A stretch of DNA of 64,000 nt, taken from positions 1 through 64,000 of the forward strand of contig NZ_CP053069.1 of NCBI RefSeq assembly GCF_013003965.1. Direction: 5' to 3'. Under the pieces are notes generated by a model. The model made no database searches. It saw only the letters and a program-made list of their open reading frames with translations, and was not told the DNA's origin. Shown here piece after piece: positions 42,847 through 52,982 of this stretch. The DNA comes from Usitatibacter rugosus (GTDB lineage: Bacteria > Pseudomonadota > Gammaproteobacteria > Burkholderiales > Usitatibacteraceae). Both the position numbers and the translations under genes were made by a program. Each line of letters begins with the position of its first letter. Within the stretch, counting starts at the first letter, position 1.

Positions 42847-42981
42847 GGAAAACGCGGTTGCGTGGGGGGGTTACACTTGAAACCGCGCCTCGATTGCGCC
42901 CGTGAACCGGGGGTCGCTACCATCGTTTCGGGCTCGCGGCGCGTGTCCGCATTCTACATTCATCGACCCCCGGCAAGCCCC

Positions 42982-43179
42982 ATGGCATCCCACGCTGAGC
43001 AGGCCTCCGAGCCCTTCAAGACCTGGAAGTGCAACGTCTGCGGCCTCGTGTACGACGAAGCCGAGGGTTGGCCCGAGGATGGTCTCGCGCCCGGCACCCG
43101 CTGGGAGGATGTTCCGGGCGGTTGGTGTTGTCCGGAATGCGGCGCCCGCAAAGAAGATTTCGAGATGGTCGAATTCTAG
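42982..43179 (+). CDS. Rubredoxin
   Basis: A 65-residue iron protein with the two CxxC pairs that hold a single iron: [18 protein letters not shown] and [12 protein letters not shown]. Rubredoxins carry single electrons for alkane hydroxylases, peroxide reduction or other oxidoreductases. An N-terminal extension of about 12 residues precedes the fold. The ATG at 42982 is preferred; the frame is open further upstream. It lies before the pil chemosensory cluster but with a 164-base gap, so it is probably a separate transcript. Rubredoxin next to pilG is common in betaproteobacteria. Confidence 0.95.
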   Translation: MASHAEQASEPFKTWKCNVCGLVYDEAEGWPEDGLAPGTRWEDVPGGWCCPECGARKEDFEMVEF

Positions 43180-43235
43180 GTTCGGAAGTCGCTGTCCTAA
43201 CCTCGGAAACGGCTTCAAGTGGCGGGACTTAACGG

Positions 43236-43343
43236 TTGTTTTGGTTGAATAAAAGGACTAATCTCCTCGGACGATAACAAGCGGCTTCAGTCCGGGCCTA
43301 TCCGGGGAGGGATGGCCTTGCCGCTTCAATAAACGGGGAATGC
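43236..43343 (+). promoter_or_regulatory. Candidate promoter and structured leader of the pilGHIJL operon
   Basis: TTGTTT (43236-43241) and TAATCT (43259-43264) are spaced by 17 bases and may be the -35 and -10. The transcript would have a leader of about 70 bases that can fold through AAGCGGC (43279-43285) and GCCGCTT (43320-43326), enclosing GC-rich smaller stems. A modest ribosome site (GGGGA) precedes the GTG at 43344. I compared the leader with the c-di-GMP riboswitch pattern and do not see its conserved bases. Confidence 0.4.
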
Positions 43344-43745
43344 GTGGCGGACTCCAAGAACCTCACGGGTGTACGCGTGATGGTGATCGATGACAGCAAT
43401 ACGATCCGGCGATCCGCGGAGATATTCCTCATGCAGGCGGGCTGCCAGGTGATCCTGGCGGAGAACGGCTTCGACGCGCTCGCGAAGATCGCCGATCACC
43501 AGCCGGACCTGATCTTCGTCGACATCATGATGCCGCGCCTGGACGGCTACCAGACGTGCGCGCTGATCAAGAAGAGCGGCAAGCACGGCTCGACGCCGGT
43601 GATCATGCTGTCCTCGAAGGACAGCCTGTTCGACCGCGCGCGGGGGCGGATGGTGGGCAGCGACGAGTACCTCACGAAGCCCTTCACGAAGGAAAGCCTG
43701 CTGAAGGCGGTGGAAGCGCACCTGGCGCACAGAAACGCGGCGTAG
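43344..43745 (+). CDS. pilG: Type IV pilus response regulator PilG
   Basis: A single-domain receiver of 133 residues with the acidic pair in VMVIDDSN, the phospho-acceptor in LIFVDIMMPRLDG, the conserved S in VIMLSSKD and the lysine in EYLTKPFTKE. PilG is phosphorylated by the ChpA/PilL kinase and promotes pilus extension. The start is GTG; the overlapping ATG four bases earlier is out of frame. It is the first gene of the cluster. Confidence 0.93.
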   Translation: MADSKNLTGVRVMVIDDSNTIRRSAEIFLMQAGCQVILAENGFDALAKIADHQPDLIFVDIMMPRLDGYQTCALIKKSGKHGSTPVIMLSSKDSLFDRARGRMVGSDEYLTKPFTKESLLKAVEAHLAHRNAA

Positions 43746-43785
43746 CGGGAGCTACGCCTGATACAACGAACGGAGTGACACGAAA

Positions 43786-44151
43786 ATGGCGATCAAGAAA
43801 ATCATGGTGGTGGACGACTCGCCCACCGAGCGCGCGTACATGCAGGGCATGCTGACCAAGCGGGGCTACGAGGTCGTCCTCGTCGACAGCGGCGAGACCG
43901 CGATCGAGCGCTCCAAGGCCGACCAGCCCGACCTCATCCTGATGGACGTGGTGATGCCCGGCCTGAACGGCTTCCAGGCGACGCGCGCGATCACCCGTGA
44001 CGAATCGACCAAGCACATCCCCGTGATCATCTGCACGACGAAGGACCAGGAGACCGACAAGATCTGGGGCCTGCGCCAGGGCGCGAAGGATTACGTGACC
44101 AAGCCGCTGAACGAGAGCGAGCTGATCGAGAAGATCAAGGCGCTGGGCTGA
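43786..44151 (+). CDS. pilH: Type IV pilus response regulator PilH
   Basis: A second single-domain receiver, 121 residues, with MVVDDSPTE, the phospho-acceptor in LILMDVVMPGLNG, the conserved T in IICTTKD and the lysine in DYVTKPLNE. PilH competes with PilG for phosphate and favours retraction or signal removal. It lies 40 bases after pilG and 4 bases before pilI. Confidence 0.93.
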   Translation: MAIKKIMVVDDSPTERAYMQGMLTKRGYEVVLVDSGETAIERSKADQPDLILMDVVMPGLNGFQATRAITRDESTKHIPVIICTTKDQETDKIWGLRQGAKDYVTKPLNESELIEKIKALG

Positions 44152-44155
44152 CACC

Positions 44156-44671
44156 ATGGCGCGCCGCACCCGGAGCCTCCGTGAATTCCAGCTCTCGCTC
44201 GGCGAGCGGCTGCGAACGGCGACGACGCGCGCCGCGCTGTCGTCGCGGCTGGGCTTCCAGGTCGGCAGCGACAACTGGTTCGTGGCCCTGCACCAGGTGA
44301 GCGAAGTGATCCCGGTTCCCAACGCGGTGCCGGTGCCGCTCACGCAACCGTGGTTCCGCGGCGTCGCGAACGTCCGCGGCAACCTGTACAGCATCGTGGA
44401 CTTCCAGGCGTTCCAGGGCCGCGAGGTCGTGACCGCCGGGATGGAGCGACGGGTGATCCTGATCTCCGAGCGCCTGCTGGGCGGCGCGGGCTTCGTGGTC
44501 TCGAGGATGCTGGGACTGCGCAACCCCGATCAATTCACGAAACTCGAGCGGCCCGCGGATGCGGCGCCGTGGGTGGGCGGCGTATACGAGGCCGCGGGCG
44601 GCACGAGGTGGATGGAGCTGGATCTGCCGGAGCTGGTTCGCCAGCCCGGATTCCTTGAAGTCGGCGCCTAA
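44156..44671 (+). CDS. pilI: CheW-like adaptor PilI
   Basis: A 171-residue CheW-domain protein with the typical stretches VALHQVSEVIPVPNAVPVPL, WFRGVANVRGNLYSIVDFQA and a C-terminal region ending in the family fold. It couples the PilJ receptor to the ChpA/PilL kinase. The basic N-terminus (RRTRSLREFQLSLGERLR) is typical of PilI. The start is the ATG 4 bases after the pilH stop. Confidence 0.93.
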   Translation: MARRTRSLREFQLSLGERLRTATTRAALSSRLGFQVGSDNWFVALHQVSEVIPVPNAVPVPLTQPWFRGVANVRGNLYSIVDFQAFQGREVVTAGMERRVILISERLLGGAGFVVSRMLGLRNPDQFTKLERPADAAPWVGGVYEAAGGTRWMELDLPELVRQPGFLEVGA

Positions 44672-44704
44672 GAAGAAAACGGAAATACAGAGGGAGAGCG
44701 GGAC

Positions 44705-46975
44705 ATGGCGAAAGCACAAGCAGCCAAATCGAAGAGCAGCGCGAGCAGCAGCAGCGGCGGAGGCGGCATCGGCGCCTGGTTCAAGAGCCTGACGGCCTCC
44801 AAGCCGAAGGCCGCGCCCGCGCGTCCCGCAGCCTCTTCCTCGACGCTCACCAACATCCAGGCCCAGACCACGGGTGGCGCCAGCCCGCGCACCGGCACCA
44901 AGCCGCTGCAGGCGAAGAAGGCCGTGCGCCCCGGCGGGGAAGGCATCGCGCGCTTCCGCATGCCCATCATCGGCGCCCGGCCGGTCACGACGCAGATCCA
45001 GATCCTCGGCGCCATCGCCTTCGTGCTGCTGGTGGTCACCGGCGGCCTGGTGTTCATGGACACCAAGTCGCGCTCGGAGAACTCGACCTACGTCACGATC
45101 GCCTCGCAGATGCAGTACCACACGCAGCGCCTCGCCAAGGCCGCCGGCCAGGCGGCGCGCGGCCTGCAGCTCGCGTTCCCGCAGGTGCAGGACAGCCGCG
45201 ACGAGTTCGCGAACTACCTCGCGATCCTGCAGAACGGCGGCTTCGCGTTCGGCAACGACGTTCCCTCGGCCGCGCACAACGACGAGCTGAAGAGCCGCCT
45301 CGAGGAGCTGGCACAGCGCTGGCCCGAGTCGGCCAACGCCGCCACGGCGATCCTCGCGGCGCAGCGCGACCTGGTCGCGCTCGCCGAGAACATCGCGCAG
45401 ATCCGCGTCGGCTCGGAAGAGATGGCCACGCTGTCGCAGGAATTGACGGGCCTCATGACGCAGTCGGGCTCGCCGCCCGCGCAGGTGCTGCGCGCCAACC
45501 GCCTCACGTTCCTCGCCGAGCGCCTGGGCCGCGGCTCCGCGGAGATCCTGGGCTCGGAGATCATCGACCCGGTGGTGCCGTTCCTGATCGGCAAGGACAC
45601 GAACGACCTGCGCGGTCTCATCCGCGCGCTCGAGGCCGGCAGCGAGCCGCTCGGCATCCTCGCGATCAAGGACCCCGAGACCAAGGCCAAGCTCACGCAG
45701 CTGAAGGACCAGTTCGCCCTCTTCGAGAAGAGCGTGGGCCCCATCCTTCGCGAGCTGCAGAAGCTCGTCTCCGCCCGCCAGGCCGGCGCGCAACTTGTCT
45801 CCGCATCGGAGTCGCTGCAGAACTCGGTGGCGAAGCTGCAGGACACGCTCACCAGCGAGAAGCCGGTGGCCTCGCTGGTCGCCGTGATCGCCTTCGCCGG
45901 GCTCTTCTTCATCGTGCTGGTGCTGATGGTGCTGGTGTTCCTTGCGGACACCCGCCGCCGCGCGGCCGAAGCCGAGACGGAAAACCGCCGCAACCAGGAA
46001 GCCATTTTGCGGCTGCTGAACGAGATGGGCGACCTGGCCGACGGTGACTTGACGATCAAGGCGCAGGTGACCGAGGACATCACGGGCGCCATCGCCGACT
46101 CGATGAACTACACCATCGACGAGCTGCGAAACCTGGTGACGGGCGTGAACAACGCGGCCATCCAGGTGACGCAGAAGACGGCGCAGGCGCAGTCGATCTC
46201 GAACGAGCTCCTCTCCGCCGCGGAACGCCAGTCGAAGGAAATCGAAGAGACGACGTCGCAGGTGTTGCAGGTGTCGAAGTCGATCTCGGAAGTGTCGACC
46301 ACCGCCGAAGAGGGCGCTCGAGTCGCGCAACGCTCGCTGGCCGCCGCCGACAAGGGGCGCCTCGCGGTGCAGAACCAGATCTCGGGCATGAACGACATCC
46401 GCGAGCAGATCCAGGAGACGTCGAAGCGGATCAAGCGGCTCGGCGAAAGCTCGCAGGAGATCGGCGAGATCGTCGAACTGATTTCCGACATTACGGAACA
46501 GACGAACGTGCTGGCGCTGAACGCCGCCATCCAGGCGGCATCGGCCGGTGAAGCGGGACGCGGCTTCTCGGTGGTTGCGGAAGAGGTGCAGCGACTGGCC
46601 GAACGCTCCGGCGAAGCCACGAAGCAGATCGGCGCGATCGTGAAGACCATTCAGGCGGACACGCAGGACGCGGTGGCCGCCATGGAGAAGTCGACGCAGG
46701 GCGTGGTCGAAGGGGCGAAGCTGTCCGACGCCGCCGGCCAGGCGCTCACCGAGATCGACTCGGTGACGAAGAACCTCGCGCAGCTGATCCAGAACATCTC
46801 GACCGCCACGCAGGTGCAGGCGAACGCGACGAACCGGGTGGCGCAGAACATGCAGGACATCCTGGAGATCACGCGGCAGACCACGCGCGGCACGCAGCAG
46901 ACGGCGGGCTCGATTCGAGACCTCGCCGCGGTGGCCCAGGAGCTCAAGAGCTCTGTCGCGGGCTTCAAGCTCTAA
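44705..46975 (+). CDS. pilJ: Methyl-accepting chemotaxis receptor PilJ
   Basis: A 756-residue membrane receptor. It begins with a low-complexity cytoplasmic region rich in serine, glycine, alanine and lysine (residues 1-90), then a transmembrane helix (about 102-120), a PilJ-type periplasmic domain (about 125-385) containing two similar helical segments, a second helix (about 392-415), a HAMP region, and the signalling domain with the hairpin tip [20 protein letters not shown]. It is thought to sense pilus tension or surface contact. No pilK or chpB methylation gene follows, so adaptation by methylation would need enzymes from elsewhere. Confidence 0.95.
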   Translation: MAKAQAAKSKSSASSSSGGGGIGAWFKSLTASKPKAAPARPAASSSTLTNIQAQTTGGASPRTGTKPLQAKKAVRPGGEGIARFRMPIIGARPVTTQIQILGAIAFVLLVVTGGLVFMDTKSRSENSTYVTIASQMQYHTQRLAKAAGQAARGLQLAFPQVQDSRDEFANYLAILQNGGFAFGNDVPSAAHNDELKSRLEELAQRWPESANAATAILAAQRDLVALAENIAQIRVGSEEMATLSQELTGLMTQSGSPPAQVLRANRLTFLAERLGRGSAEILGSEIIDPVVPFLIGKDTNDLRGLIRALEAGSEPLGILAIKDPETKAKLTQLKDQFALFEKSVGPILRELQKLVSARQAGAQLVSASESLQNSVAKLQDTLTSEKPVASLVAVIAFAGLFFIVLVLMVLVFLADTRRRAAEAETENRRNQEAILRLLNEMGDLADGDLTIKAQVTEDITGAIADSMNYTIDELRNLVTGVNNAAIQVTQKTAQAQSISNELLSAAERQSKEIEETTSQVLQVSKSISEVSTTAEEGARVAQRSLAAADKGRLAVQNQISGMNDIREQIQETSKRIKRLGESSQEIGEIVELISDITEQTNVLALNAAIQAASAGEAGRGFSVVAEEVQRLAERSGEATKQIGAIVKTIQADTQDAVAAMEKSTQGVVEGAKLSDAAGQALTEIDSVTKNLAQLIQNISTATQVQANATNRVAQNMQDILEITRQTTRGTQQTAGSIRDLAAVAQELKSSVAGFKL

Positions 46976-47005
46976 GAACCGGCTCCGAAAGACACACGCA
47001 CTGCG

Positions 47006-50000
47006 ATGGCGGCGATCCCCGTGACCAGCTTCGATCTTGGCCCCCTCACCTGGGTCAAGACCGAGATCGACCATTCGCTGAACCAGGCGCGCGAGAACCT
47101 CGACAAGCTGACGGCGAATCCGGCCGACCGCGCGCCGGTGAAGTACATCCTCACGCACCTGCACCAGGCCACGGGCGCGCTCGCGATGGTGGGCCTCGGC
47201 GCGGCCACGCGCTTCAACGAAGAGCTGGAGAAGCTCGTCGCGTACCTCGAGGGCGAGGACGCGGGGCGCATCGGCGGCACGGTCGGCGTCGCGAAGAAGG
47301 GCATCTCCGCGCTCTCGTCGTACCTCGACTCGCTGCTGGCCGGGGATCCCGACCGGCCGATGACGTTGCTTGCCGCGTACCTCGAGTTGAATCGCGCGCG
47401 CGGCGGAGCCGATGCGAACGAGGGCGACCTCTTCTACCCGAACCTGTCGCTCGAGCTTCCGCCCGTCGAGCCGGCGCAAGCGGTGCTCGATGACGCGGTG
47501 CTCGCCAAGGCCCTGTCGCACCAGCGCTCGCAATACCAGCAGGGCCTGCTGAAGGTCCTGAAGGGCGGCGACATCTCGGATGCGCTGCGCCAGATGCACG
47601 GCGCGGTCGTCGCGATCGAGTCGCTGCAGGCCACGACCAACACGCGCCCGTTCTGGACCGCCGCCGCCGCGTTCTTCGACGCGCTCGTCTTCGGCGGCCT
47701 CGAGCCCGGCGCCTCAGCCAAGCCGCTCTACGCGAAGGTCGACCAGCAGATCAAGCAGATGATCGAGGGTTCGGCGAAGGTGCCCGAGCGCCTGTTCCGC
47801 GACCTGCTGCTCTCCGTCGGCCGCGCGCGTCCCGTGACCGACCGCGTCGCGCTCGCGCACGACGCCTATCACCTCCCGCAGCTCATGACGACTCCCGAAG
47901 CGCCGCACGGCGACTCCGGCGACGAGGAGCTGGCGGGCCTGCTGCGCGAGATGCGCGACCTCACGGCGCAGCAGAAGGACACCTGGCTCAAGTACACCTC
48001 GGGCAACCGCGCCGCGCTGGAGCCCTTCGGCAAGCAGTCGCTGGCCCTCGCCGAGAAGGCGCAGCGCCTGCCGAACCGCGACATCCAGCTCGTGCTCGTG
48101 CGCCTCACCGACGTGGCGCCCACGCTGAAGGCGAAGGCGATCCCGCCGTCGGAAGCGCAGGCCCTCGAGGTCGCGACCGCGATGCTGTTCATCGAGGCCT
48201 CGCTCGAGAACTACTTCAAGCTCGGCACCGATTTCGCGCGCCAGTCGAAGACCGTCACCGAACGCCTGCGCATCGCCATGGCCGGCGACGTGCTCCCGCC
48301 GATGGACGCGCTCGAAGGCGGCCTCCTCGACGAGATGACGCGCCGCGCCCAGGAGCGCCTGCTCATCTTCCAGGTGGGCCAGGAAGTGCAGGTGAACCTG
48401 CAGAACATCGAGCAGGCGCTCGACGCCTTCTTCCGCGACGCCGCCAAGCGCCCCGAGCTGAAGGGCCTGCCGGGCCTCTTCGCGCAGGTGCAGGGCGCGC
48501 TGATGATCATGGAGCTGCACGACGCCGCGGGGCTCAACGCCGCCGTGATGGCGCGCGTGCAGCAGTTCGCCGAGGGCTCCGCCGACGGCGTGGGCGAGGC
48601 GGCAGAGATGGTCGCCGACGGCCTTTCCGCGCTCGGCCTCTACATCAACGCGCTGCAGCAGGGCGCCGCGAACCCGCGCGAGGTGCTCATGCCCGCGCTG
48701 ATCCGCTACGGCCTCGCCGAGGCTCCGGCCAAGAAGGCCGACACCGTCATCCGCCGCACCGCGACCGTCTCGCCGGGCGACCTGGACGTGCAGAAGCAGA
48801 AGGTCGCCGCGCTCTACGAGGATTGGCAGGAAGCGCCGAAGGCCGAGAAGGAAGAAACGAAGGAACGCCTCGAGCAGGCGGTCGGCGATCTCAAGCGCGA
48901 CGCCGCCGTGATGTCCGAGTCGACGCTCGCGATCAAGGCCGACGCCGTGCTCGCCGCCATCCAGGGCAGCGAGGGCGCGCAGCAGACCGGCGTCTTCCAG
49001 GCGATCCAGGGCGTGGCCCCCGACAAGGCGCCCGCCGATCCCACGCCGCAGATGGTGCAGCTGGTCGACGCGCCCGGCGCCGAGATCGACAAGGAGTTGC
49101 TCGAGATCTTCCTCGAGGAAGCCAGCGAGGTCGTCGCGACCATCTACGGCAACCTCATGGTGTGCCGCGACGTGCCGCACGACCGCGAGGCGCTCACGAC
49201 GATCCGCCGCGGGTTCCACACGCTGAAGGGCTCCGGCCGCATGGTGGGCCTCACGGATCTCGGCGAAGTCGCGTGGCAATGCGAGCAGGTCCTGAACAAA
49301 TGGCTGAAGGAAGAAAGGCCCGCCACGCCGGGGCTGCTTTCCTTCATCGACCTCGCGCAGGATTCCTTCGGCGGCTGGATCGGCGTGCTGAAGAGCGGCG
49401 CCCCGTCCAACATCGACGGCAGCGAGCTCGCCCACCGGGCCGAGCAGCTGAAGAGCGGCGAGGAGCCGGAATCCGCACCCGCCGTGTTCGAGTCGCTGCC
49501 CGAGGTGGAACCCGCCTCGACGGCAACCGCCGAGGCCGCGGCTGCGCCGTCGTTCGAAGAGCCCGCGCCGGTGGCCGCGGAAGCACCCGCTCCGGCCGAA
49601 TCGGTGCCCGCGCTCGATTTCGCCTCCCTCGATCTCACTCCCGCACCGTCCGCGGCCGATGCCGCGCCGCCCGCGGTGGAGATCACGAAGGAAGAGGCCC
49701 TCGCCTTCTCGTTCGACGACATCCTCGCCCCGGCAGCGGAAGCCCCGCCGGCCGCGACCGAGCCTGCCGAAGAAGAGCGCATCGAGGAGACCACCGAGGA
49801 ATCCGACGTCGTCATCGGCTCGATCGTGCTGTCGCCGGCGTTCTTCGCGATCTACATCGGCGAATGCGAGGAGCACATCGCGACGCTCGAGCGCGAGATG
49901 TCCGCCATCGAGGCCGACCCGGTGACGCCGGTGAGCCACGACTTCATGCGCGCCGCGCACACGCTCACCAGCAGCTCGCGCACCACCAGCTTCGACCTCA

Positions 50001-52948
50001 TCGCCGACGTCGCCTCCGCGCTCGAGAAGTGGCTGTCGGACGCGATCGATTTCCCGCCCGAGTTCGACGCCCACCGCCTCGCCGCCACGCGCCGCGCCGT
50101 CGATGCGCTGACCGCGATGGTCCACTCGGTGCGCGGCCGTGCGGAGCCCTTCCCGCGCGACGACGTGATCGTCGAGCTCACCGCGCTTCGCGAAGGCCTC
50201 AAGGAATCGCGCAAGACCGGCGAGGGCACGCACATCAAGATGCCGGGTGTCGTGCGCGAAGCGCTCGAAGCCCGCCAGGAAGCGCTCGCGTCCGCCGAGC
50301 CGCCCGCCGAGCCGGTCGAGGAACCCATCGCGCTCTTCGAAGAGCCCGTGGCCGAACCGCCGGCTCCCGAGCCCGTTGTCGAGGCCGCGCCGCCCGAGCC
50401 GGTGTTCGAGGCTCCGGCCGAGACCTTCCAGCCGCCCGCGCCGGTCGAAGCACCGCCCACGCAGGTCGAGACGAAGCCGTTCTCTTTCGAGCCGCCGGCT
50501 CCCGAGCCCGAGAAGCCGGTCGTCGTTCCGCCCCCGGGTCCGATCGAGCATGCCCGAGCCGCGGCCGCCGAAGCGCCCGCCGCCGCACCCGCGCCCGTGG
50601 CAGAACCCGCCGAGGCCCAGTTCGAGGCCGGCAAGGACCAACGCAAGATCAAGGACGACGTCGACCTCGACCTGCTGCCCATCTTCCTGGACGAGGCGAA
50701 GGAGATCATCCCGCTCGTCTCCGAAAGCGTGCGGCACTGGAAGGGCGCCCCGTCGGACCACGCGCCTGTCGCCGACCTGCATCGCCACCTGCACACGCTG
50801 AAGGGCAGCGCGCGCATGGCGGGCCTCATGCGCCTGGGCGAGCTGGCCCACGTGCTCGAGACGCGCGTGATCACGATGGAGGGCGATCCGTCGCCCACCG
50901 TGCGCCAGTTCGACGAGCTCGAGGAAAGGGTGGACCGCTTCTCGGTCGCGCTGGAGCGCCTGGCGCGCGGCGAGGACCTGGAAGGCATCGAGCCGGTCGA
51001 GGTTCCCGTCTCCGCCGTGTTCGAGCAGCAGAGGGACAAGCCAGGCGCGATCGCCGTCATGGCCGCCGCCGCGCAGGAAGTGCGCGAGCAAGCCGCGCTG
51101 CCGCCGGAGCTTCGCGAGGCCCGCGTCGCGCTGTTGCGCGTCAACGCGGAGATGATCGACCGCTTCGTGAACGAGGCGGGCGAGCTGTCCATCGCGCGCT
51201 CGCGCATCGAGGGCGAGATGACGGCGTTCAAGCGCGCGTTGATCGACCTCACCGACAACGTCTCGCGCATGCGCGCCCAGCTGCGCGAGATCGAGATCGC
51301 CTCCGAGACGCAGATGCAGAGCGCGATCAAGCTGAAGGAAGAGCACGGCGAGCATTTCGACCCGCTCGAGCTCGACCGCTTCTCGCGCATGCAGGAGCTC
51401 ACGCGCTTCCTGGCCGAGAGCCTGGGCGACGTGATCACCCTGCAGCAGTCGCTGCAGAAGAACCTGGACGAAACCGAGCTCGCCATCCACCAGCAGGCGC
51501 GCCTGAACCGCGAGCTGCAGCAGGGCTTGATGGGTGTGCGCCTCGTGCCGTTGGCGAACCTGCAAGACCGCTTCTATCGCGTCGTCCGCCAGACGGCGAA
51601 GGAACTGAACAAGAAGGCCAACCTCGAGCTGAAAGGCTCGCGCGTGGAGCTCGACCGCTCGGTGCTGGAGAAGATCACCGGCCCCTTCGAGCACCTGCTG
51701 CGAAACGCCGTGGGCCACGGCCTCGAGATGCCGGAAGAGCGCGTGAAGCGCGGCAAGCCCGAGATCGGCGAGCTGCTGATCGACGCGGCCCAGCGCGGCA
51801 ACGAGGTGGTGCTCACCGTTTCCGACGACGGCGCCGGCCTCAACTACAAGCGCATCCGCGAGAAGGCCATCGAGGCAGGGCTGCTCGCGCCGGACGTGGA
51901 CCTCCCGGACTCGCAGCTTGCCCAGTTCATCTTCATGGCGGGCTTCTCCACCGCGAGCGAGGTCACGCAGATCGCGGGCCGCGGCGTCGGCATGGACGTG
52001 GTGCGAAACGAGATCACCTCGCTGGGCGGCCGCGTCGAGATCTCGAGCACGCCCGGCCGCGGCACGGCGTTCACGATCTCGCTCCCCCTCACGCTCGCCG
52101 TGACGCAGGCGGTGATGCTGCGCGCGGGCACGACCATCTACGCCGTCCCCTCGGTGATGATCGAGCAGGTGCAGGAATACAAGGCGGCGCCGTACGCGGA
52201 AGTGATCGGCGCCGGCGAGGTCCGCTGGAAGGACAACACGTACGCGCTGCGCTCGCTGCTGCCGCTGCTGGGCGAGATCGACACGCCCACGCCCGCGCGC
52301 CAGATCCCGGTGCTGCTGCTGAAGAGCGGCGTGCAGCGCGCGGCGATCCGCGTCGACGAGATCATCGGCAACCGCGAGGTCGTCGTGAAGACCATCGGTC
52401 CGCAGCTCTCGCGCCTCGCCGGTATCGCGGGCGCCACGGTGCTGGGTAACGGCCAGGTGGTGCTGATCCTCAACCCCGTGCAGCTCGTGCATCGCGAGAT
52501 GGCTGCGGGCACGATCTCGGTCGTCGCCGCACCGGCGCAGGAAGCGCTCGTCGTGGACCAGCGCTCCGGCTCCGCCCTCGTCATGGTGGTGGACGACTCG
52601 CTCACCGTGCGCAAGATCACGGGCCGCATGCTCGCGCGCGAAGGCTACGAGTTCATCACGGCGAAGGATGGCGTCGATGCGCTCCAGCAGCTGCAGGACG
52701 TGAAGCCCGACTGCATCCTGCTCGACGTCGAGATGCCGCGCATGGACGGCTTCGAATTCGCGCGCAACGTGCGCGCGGACGCGGAGACGAAGCACATCCC
52801 GATCATCATGATCACCTCGCGTACCGCGGACAAGCACCGCAACCACGCGCTGGAGATCGGCGTGAACGAGTACATGGGCAAGCCTTACCAGGAAGACCAG
52901 CTCCTGGCGCTCATAAAGCGTTACACGGAAGAGTCGGCCTTCGCGTAG
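47006..52948 (+). CDS. pilL: Hybrid chemosensory histidine kinase ChpA/PilL
   Basis: A 1980-residue CheA-type kinase, the largest gene here. The N-terminus resembles FimL/Hpt with a degenerate site (LHQATGAL, H53). Canonical phosphotransfer sites lie at H738 (HTLKGSGRM) and H1263 (HTLKGSARM); a third, at H985, keeps the histidine but reads HTLTSSSR. Long Ala/Pro/Glu linkers occupy about 830-925 and 1090-1210. The kinase core has the dimerisation helices, an N-box reading LLRNAVGHGLE (Gly where Asp is usual in CheA), SDDGAGL and RGVGMDVV. A CheW domain (about 1695-1830) and a receiver with D1907 (LLDVEMPRMDG) follow. It phosphorylates PilG and PilH. Confidence 0.96.
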   Translation: MAAIPVTSFDLGPLTWVKTEIDHSLNQARENLDKLTANPADRAPVKYILTHLHQATGALAMVGLGAATRFNEELEKLVAYLEGEDAGRIGGTVGVAKKGISALSSYLDSLLAGDPDRPMTLLAAYLELNRARGGADANEGDLFYPNLSLELPPVEPAQAVLDDAVLAKALSHQRSQYQQGLLKVLKGGDISDALRQMHGAVVAIESLQATTNTRPFWTAAAAFFDALVFGGLEPGASAKPLYAKVDQQIKQMIEGSAKVPERLFRDLLLSVGRARPVTDRVALAHDAYHLPQLMTTPEAPHGDSGDEELAGLLREMRDLTAQQKDTWLKYTSGNRAALEPFGKQSLALAEKAQRLPNRDIQLVLVRLTDVAPTLKAKAIPPSEAQALEVATAMLFIEASLENYFKLGTDFARQSKTVTERLRIAMAGDVLPPMDALEGGLLDEMTRRAQERLLIFQVGQEVQVNLQNIEQALDAFFRDAAKRPELKGLPGLFAQVQGALMIMELHDAAGLNAAVMARVQQFAEGSADGVGEAAEMVADGLSALGLYINALQQGAANPREVLMPALIRYGLAEAPAKKADTVIRRTATVSPGDLDVQKQKVAALYEDWQEAPKAEKEETKERLEQAVGDLKRDAAVMSESTLAIKADAVLAAIQGSEGAQQTGVFQAIQGVAPDKAPADPTPQMVQLVDAPGAEIDKELLEIFLEEASEVVATIYGNLMVCRDVPHDREALTTIRRGFHTLKGSGRMVGLTDLGEVAWQCEQVLNKWLKEERPATPGLLSFIDLAQDSFGGWIGVLKSGAPSNIDGSELAHRAEQLKSGEEPESAPAVFESLPEVEPASTATAEAAAAPSFEEPAPVAAEAPAPAESVPALDFASLDLTPAPSAADAAPPAVEITKEEALAFSFDDILAPAAEAPPAATEPAEEERIEETTEESDVVIGSIVLSPAFFAIYIGECEEHIATLEREMSAIEADPVTPVSHDFMRAAHTLTSSSRTTSFDLIADVASALEKWLSDAIDFPPEFDAHRLAATRRAVDALTAMVHSVRGRAEPFPRDDVIVELTALREGLKESRKTGEGTHIKMPGVVREALEARQEALASAEPPAEPVEEPIALFEEPVAEPPAPEPVVEAAPPEPVFEAPAETFQPPAPVEAPPTQVETKPFSFEPPAPEPEKPVVVPPPGPIEHARAAAAEAPAAAPAPVAEPAEAQFEAGKDQRKIKDDVDLDLLPIFLDEAKEIIPLVSESVRHWKGAPSDHAPVADLHRHLHTLKGSARMAGLMRLGELAHVLETRVITMEGDPSPTVRQFDELEERVDRFSVALERLARGEDLEGIEPVEVPVSAVFEQQRDKPGAIAVMAAAAQEVREQAALPPELREARVALLRVNAEMIDRFVNEAGELSIARSRIEGEMTAFKRALIDLTDNVSRMRAQLREIEIASETQMQSAIKLKEEHGEHFDPLELDRFSRMQELTRFLAESLGDVITLQQSLQKNLDETELAIHQQARLNRELQQGLMGVRLVPLANLQDRFYRVVRQTAKELNKKANLELKGSRVELDRSVLEKITGPFEHLLRNAVGHGLEMPEERVKRGKPEIGELLIDAAQRGNEVVLTVSDDGAGLNYKRIREKAIEAGLLAPDVDLPDSQLAQFIFMAGFSTASEVTQIAGRGVGMDVVRNEITSLGGRVEISSTPGRGTAFTISLPLTLAVTQAVMLRAGTTIYAVPSVMIEQVQEYKAAPYAEVIGAGEVRWKDNTYALRSLLPLLGEIDTPTPARQIPVLLLKSGVQRAAIRVDEIIGNREVVVKTIGPQLSRLAGIAGATVLGNGQVVLILNPVQLVHREMAAGTISVVAAPAQEALVVDQRSGSALVMVVDDSLTVRKITGRMLAREGYEFITAKDGVDALQQLQDVKPDCILLDVEMPRMDGFEFARNVRADAETKHIPIIMITSRTADKHRNHALEIGVNEYMGKPYQEDQLLALIKRYTEESAFA

Positions 52949-52953
52949 CATCC

Positions 52954-52979
52954 CGGGCTTCCCGCAACGGGCGAGCCCG
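52954..52979. other. GC-rich nested hairpin between pilL and the AraC gene
   Basis: CGGGCT (52954-52959) pairs with AGCCCG (52974-52979), enclosing CCCG-CAA-CGGG. It lies six bases after the pilL stop and ends just before the next start codon. There is no T run, so it is not a standard intrinsic terminator; it may protect the 3' end of the pilL message or limit read-through. Confidence 0.4.
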
Positions 52980-52982
52980 CGC

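Noticed and set aside
42847-42981. A TPP riboswitch in front of thiD
   Set aside because: The conserved motifs seen before thiC are not present in this 135-base gap.
43265-43343. Leader of the pilG operon as a c-di-GMP riboswitch
   Set aside because: The conserved bases of the GEMM aptamers are absent; only general GC-rich stems are visible.
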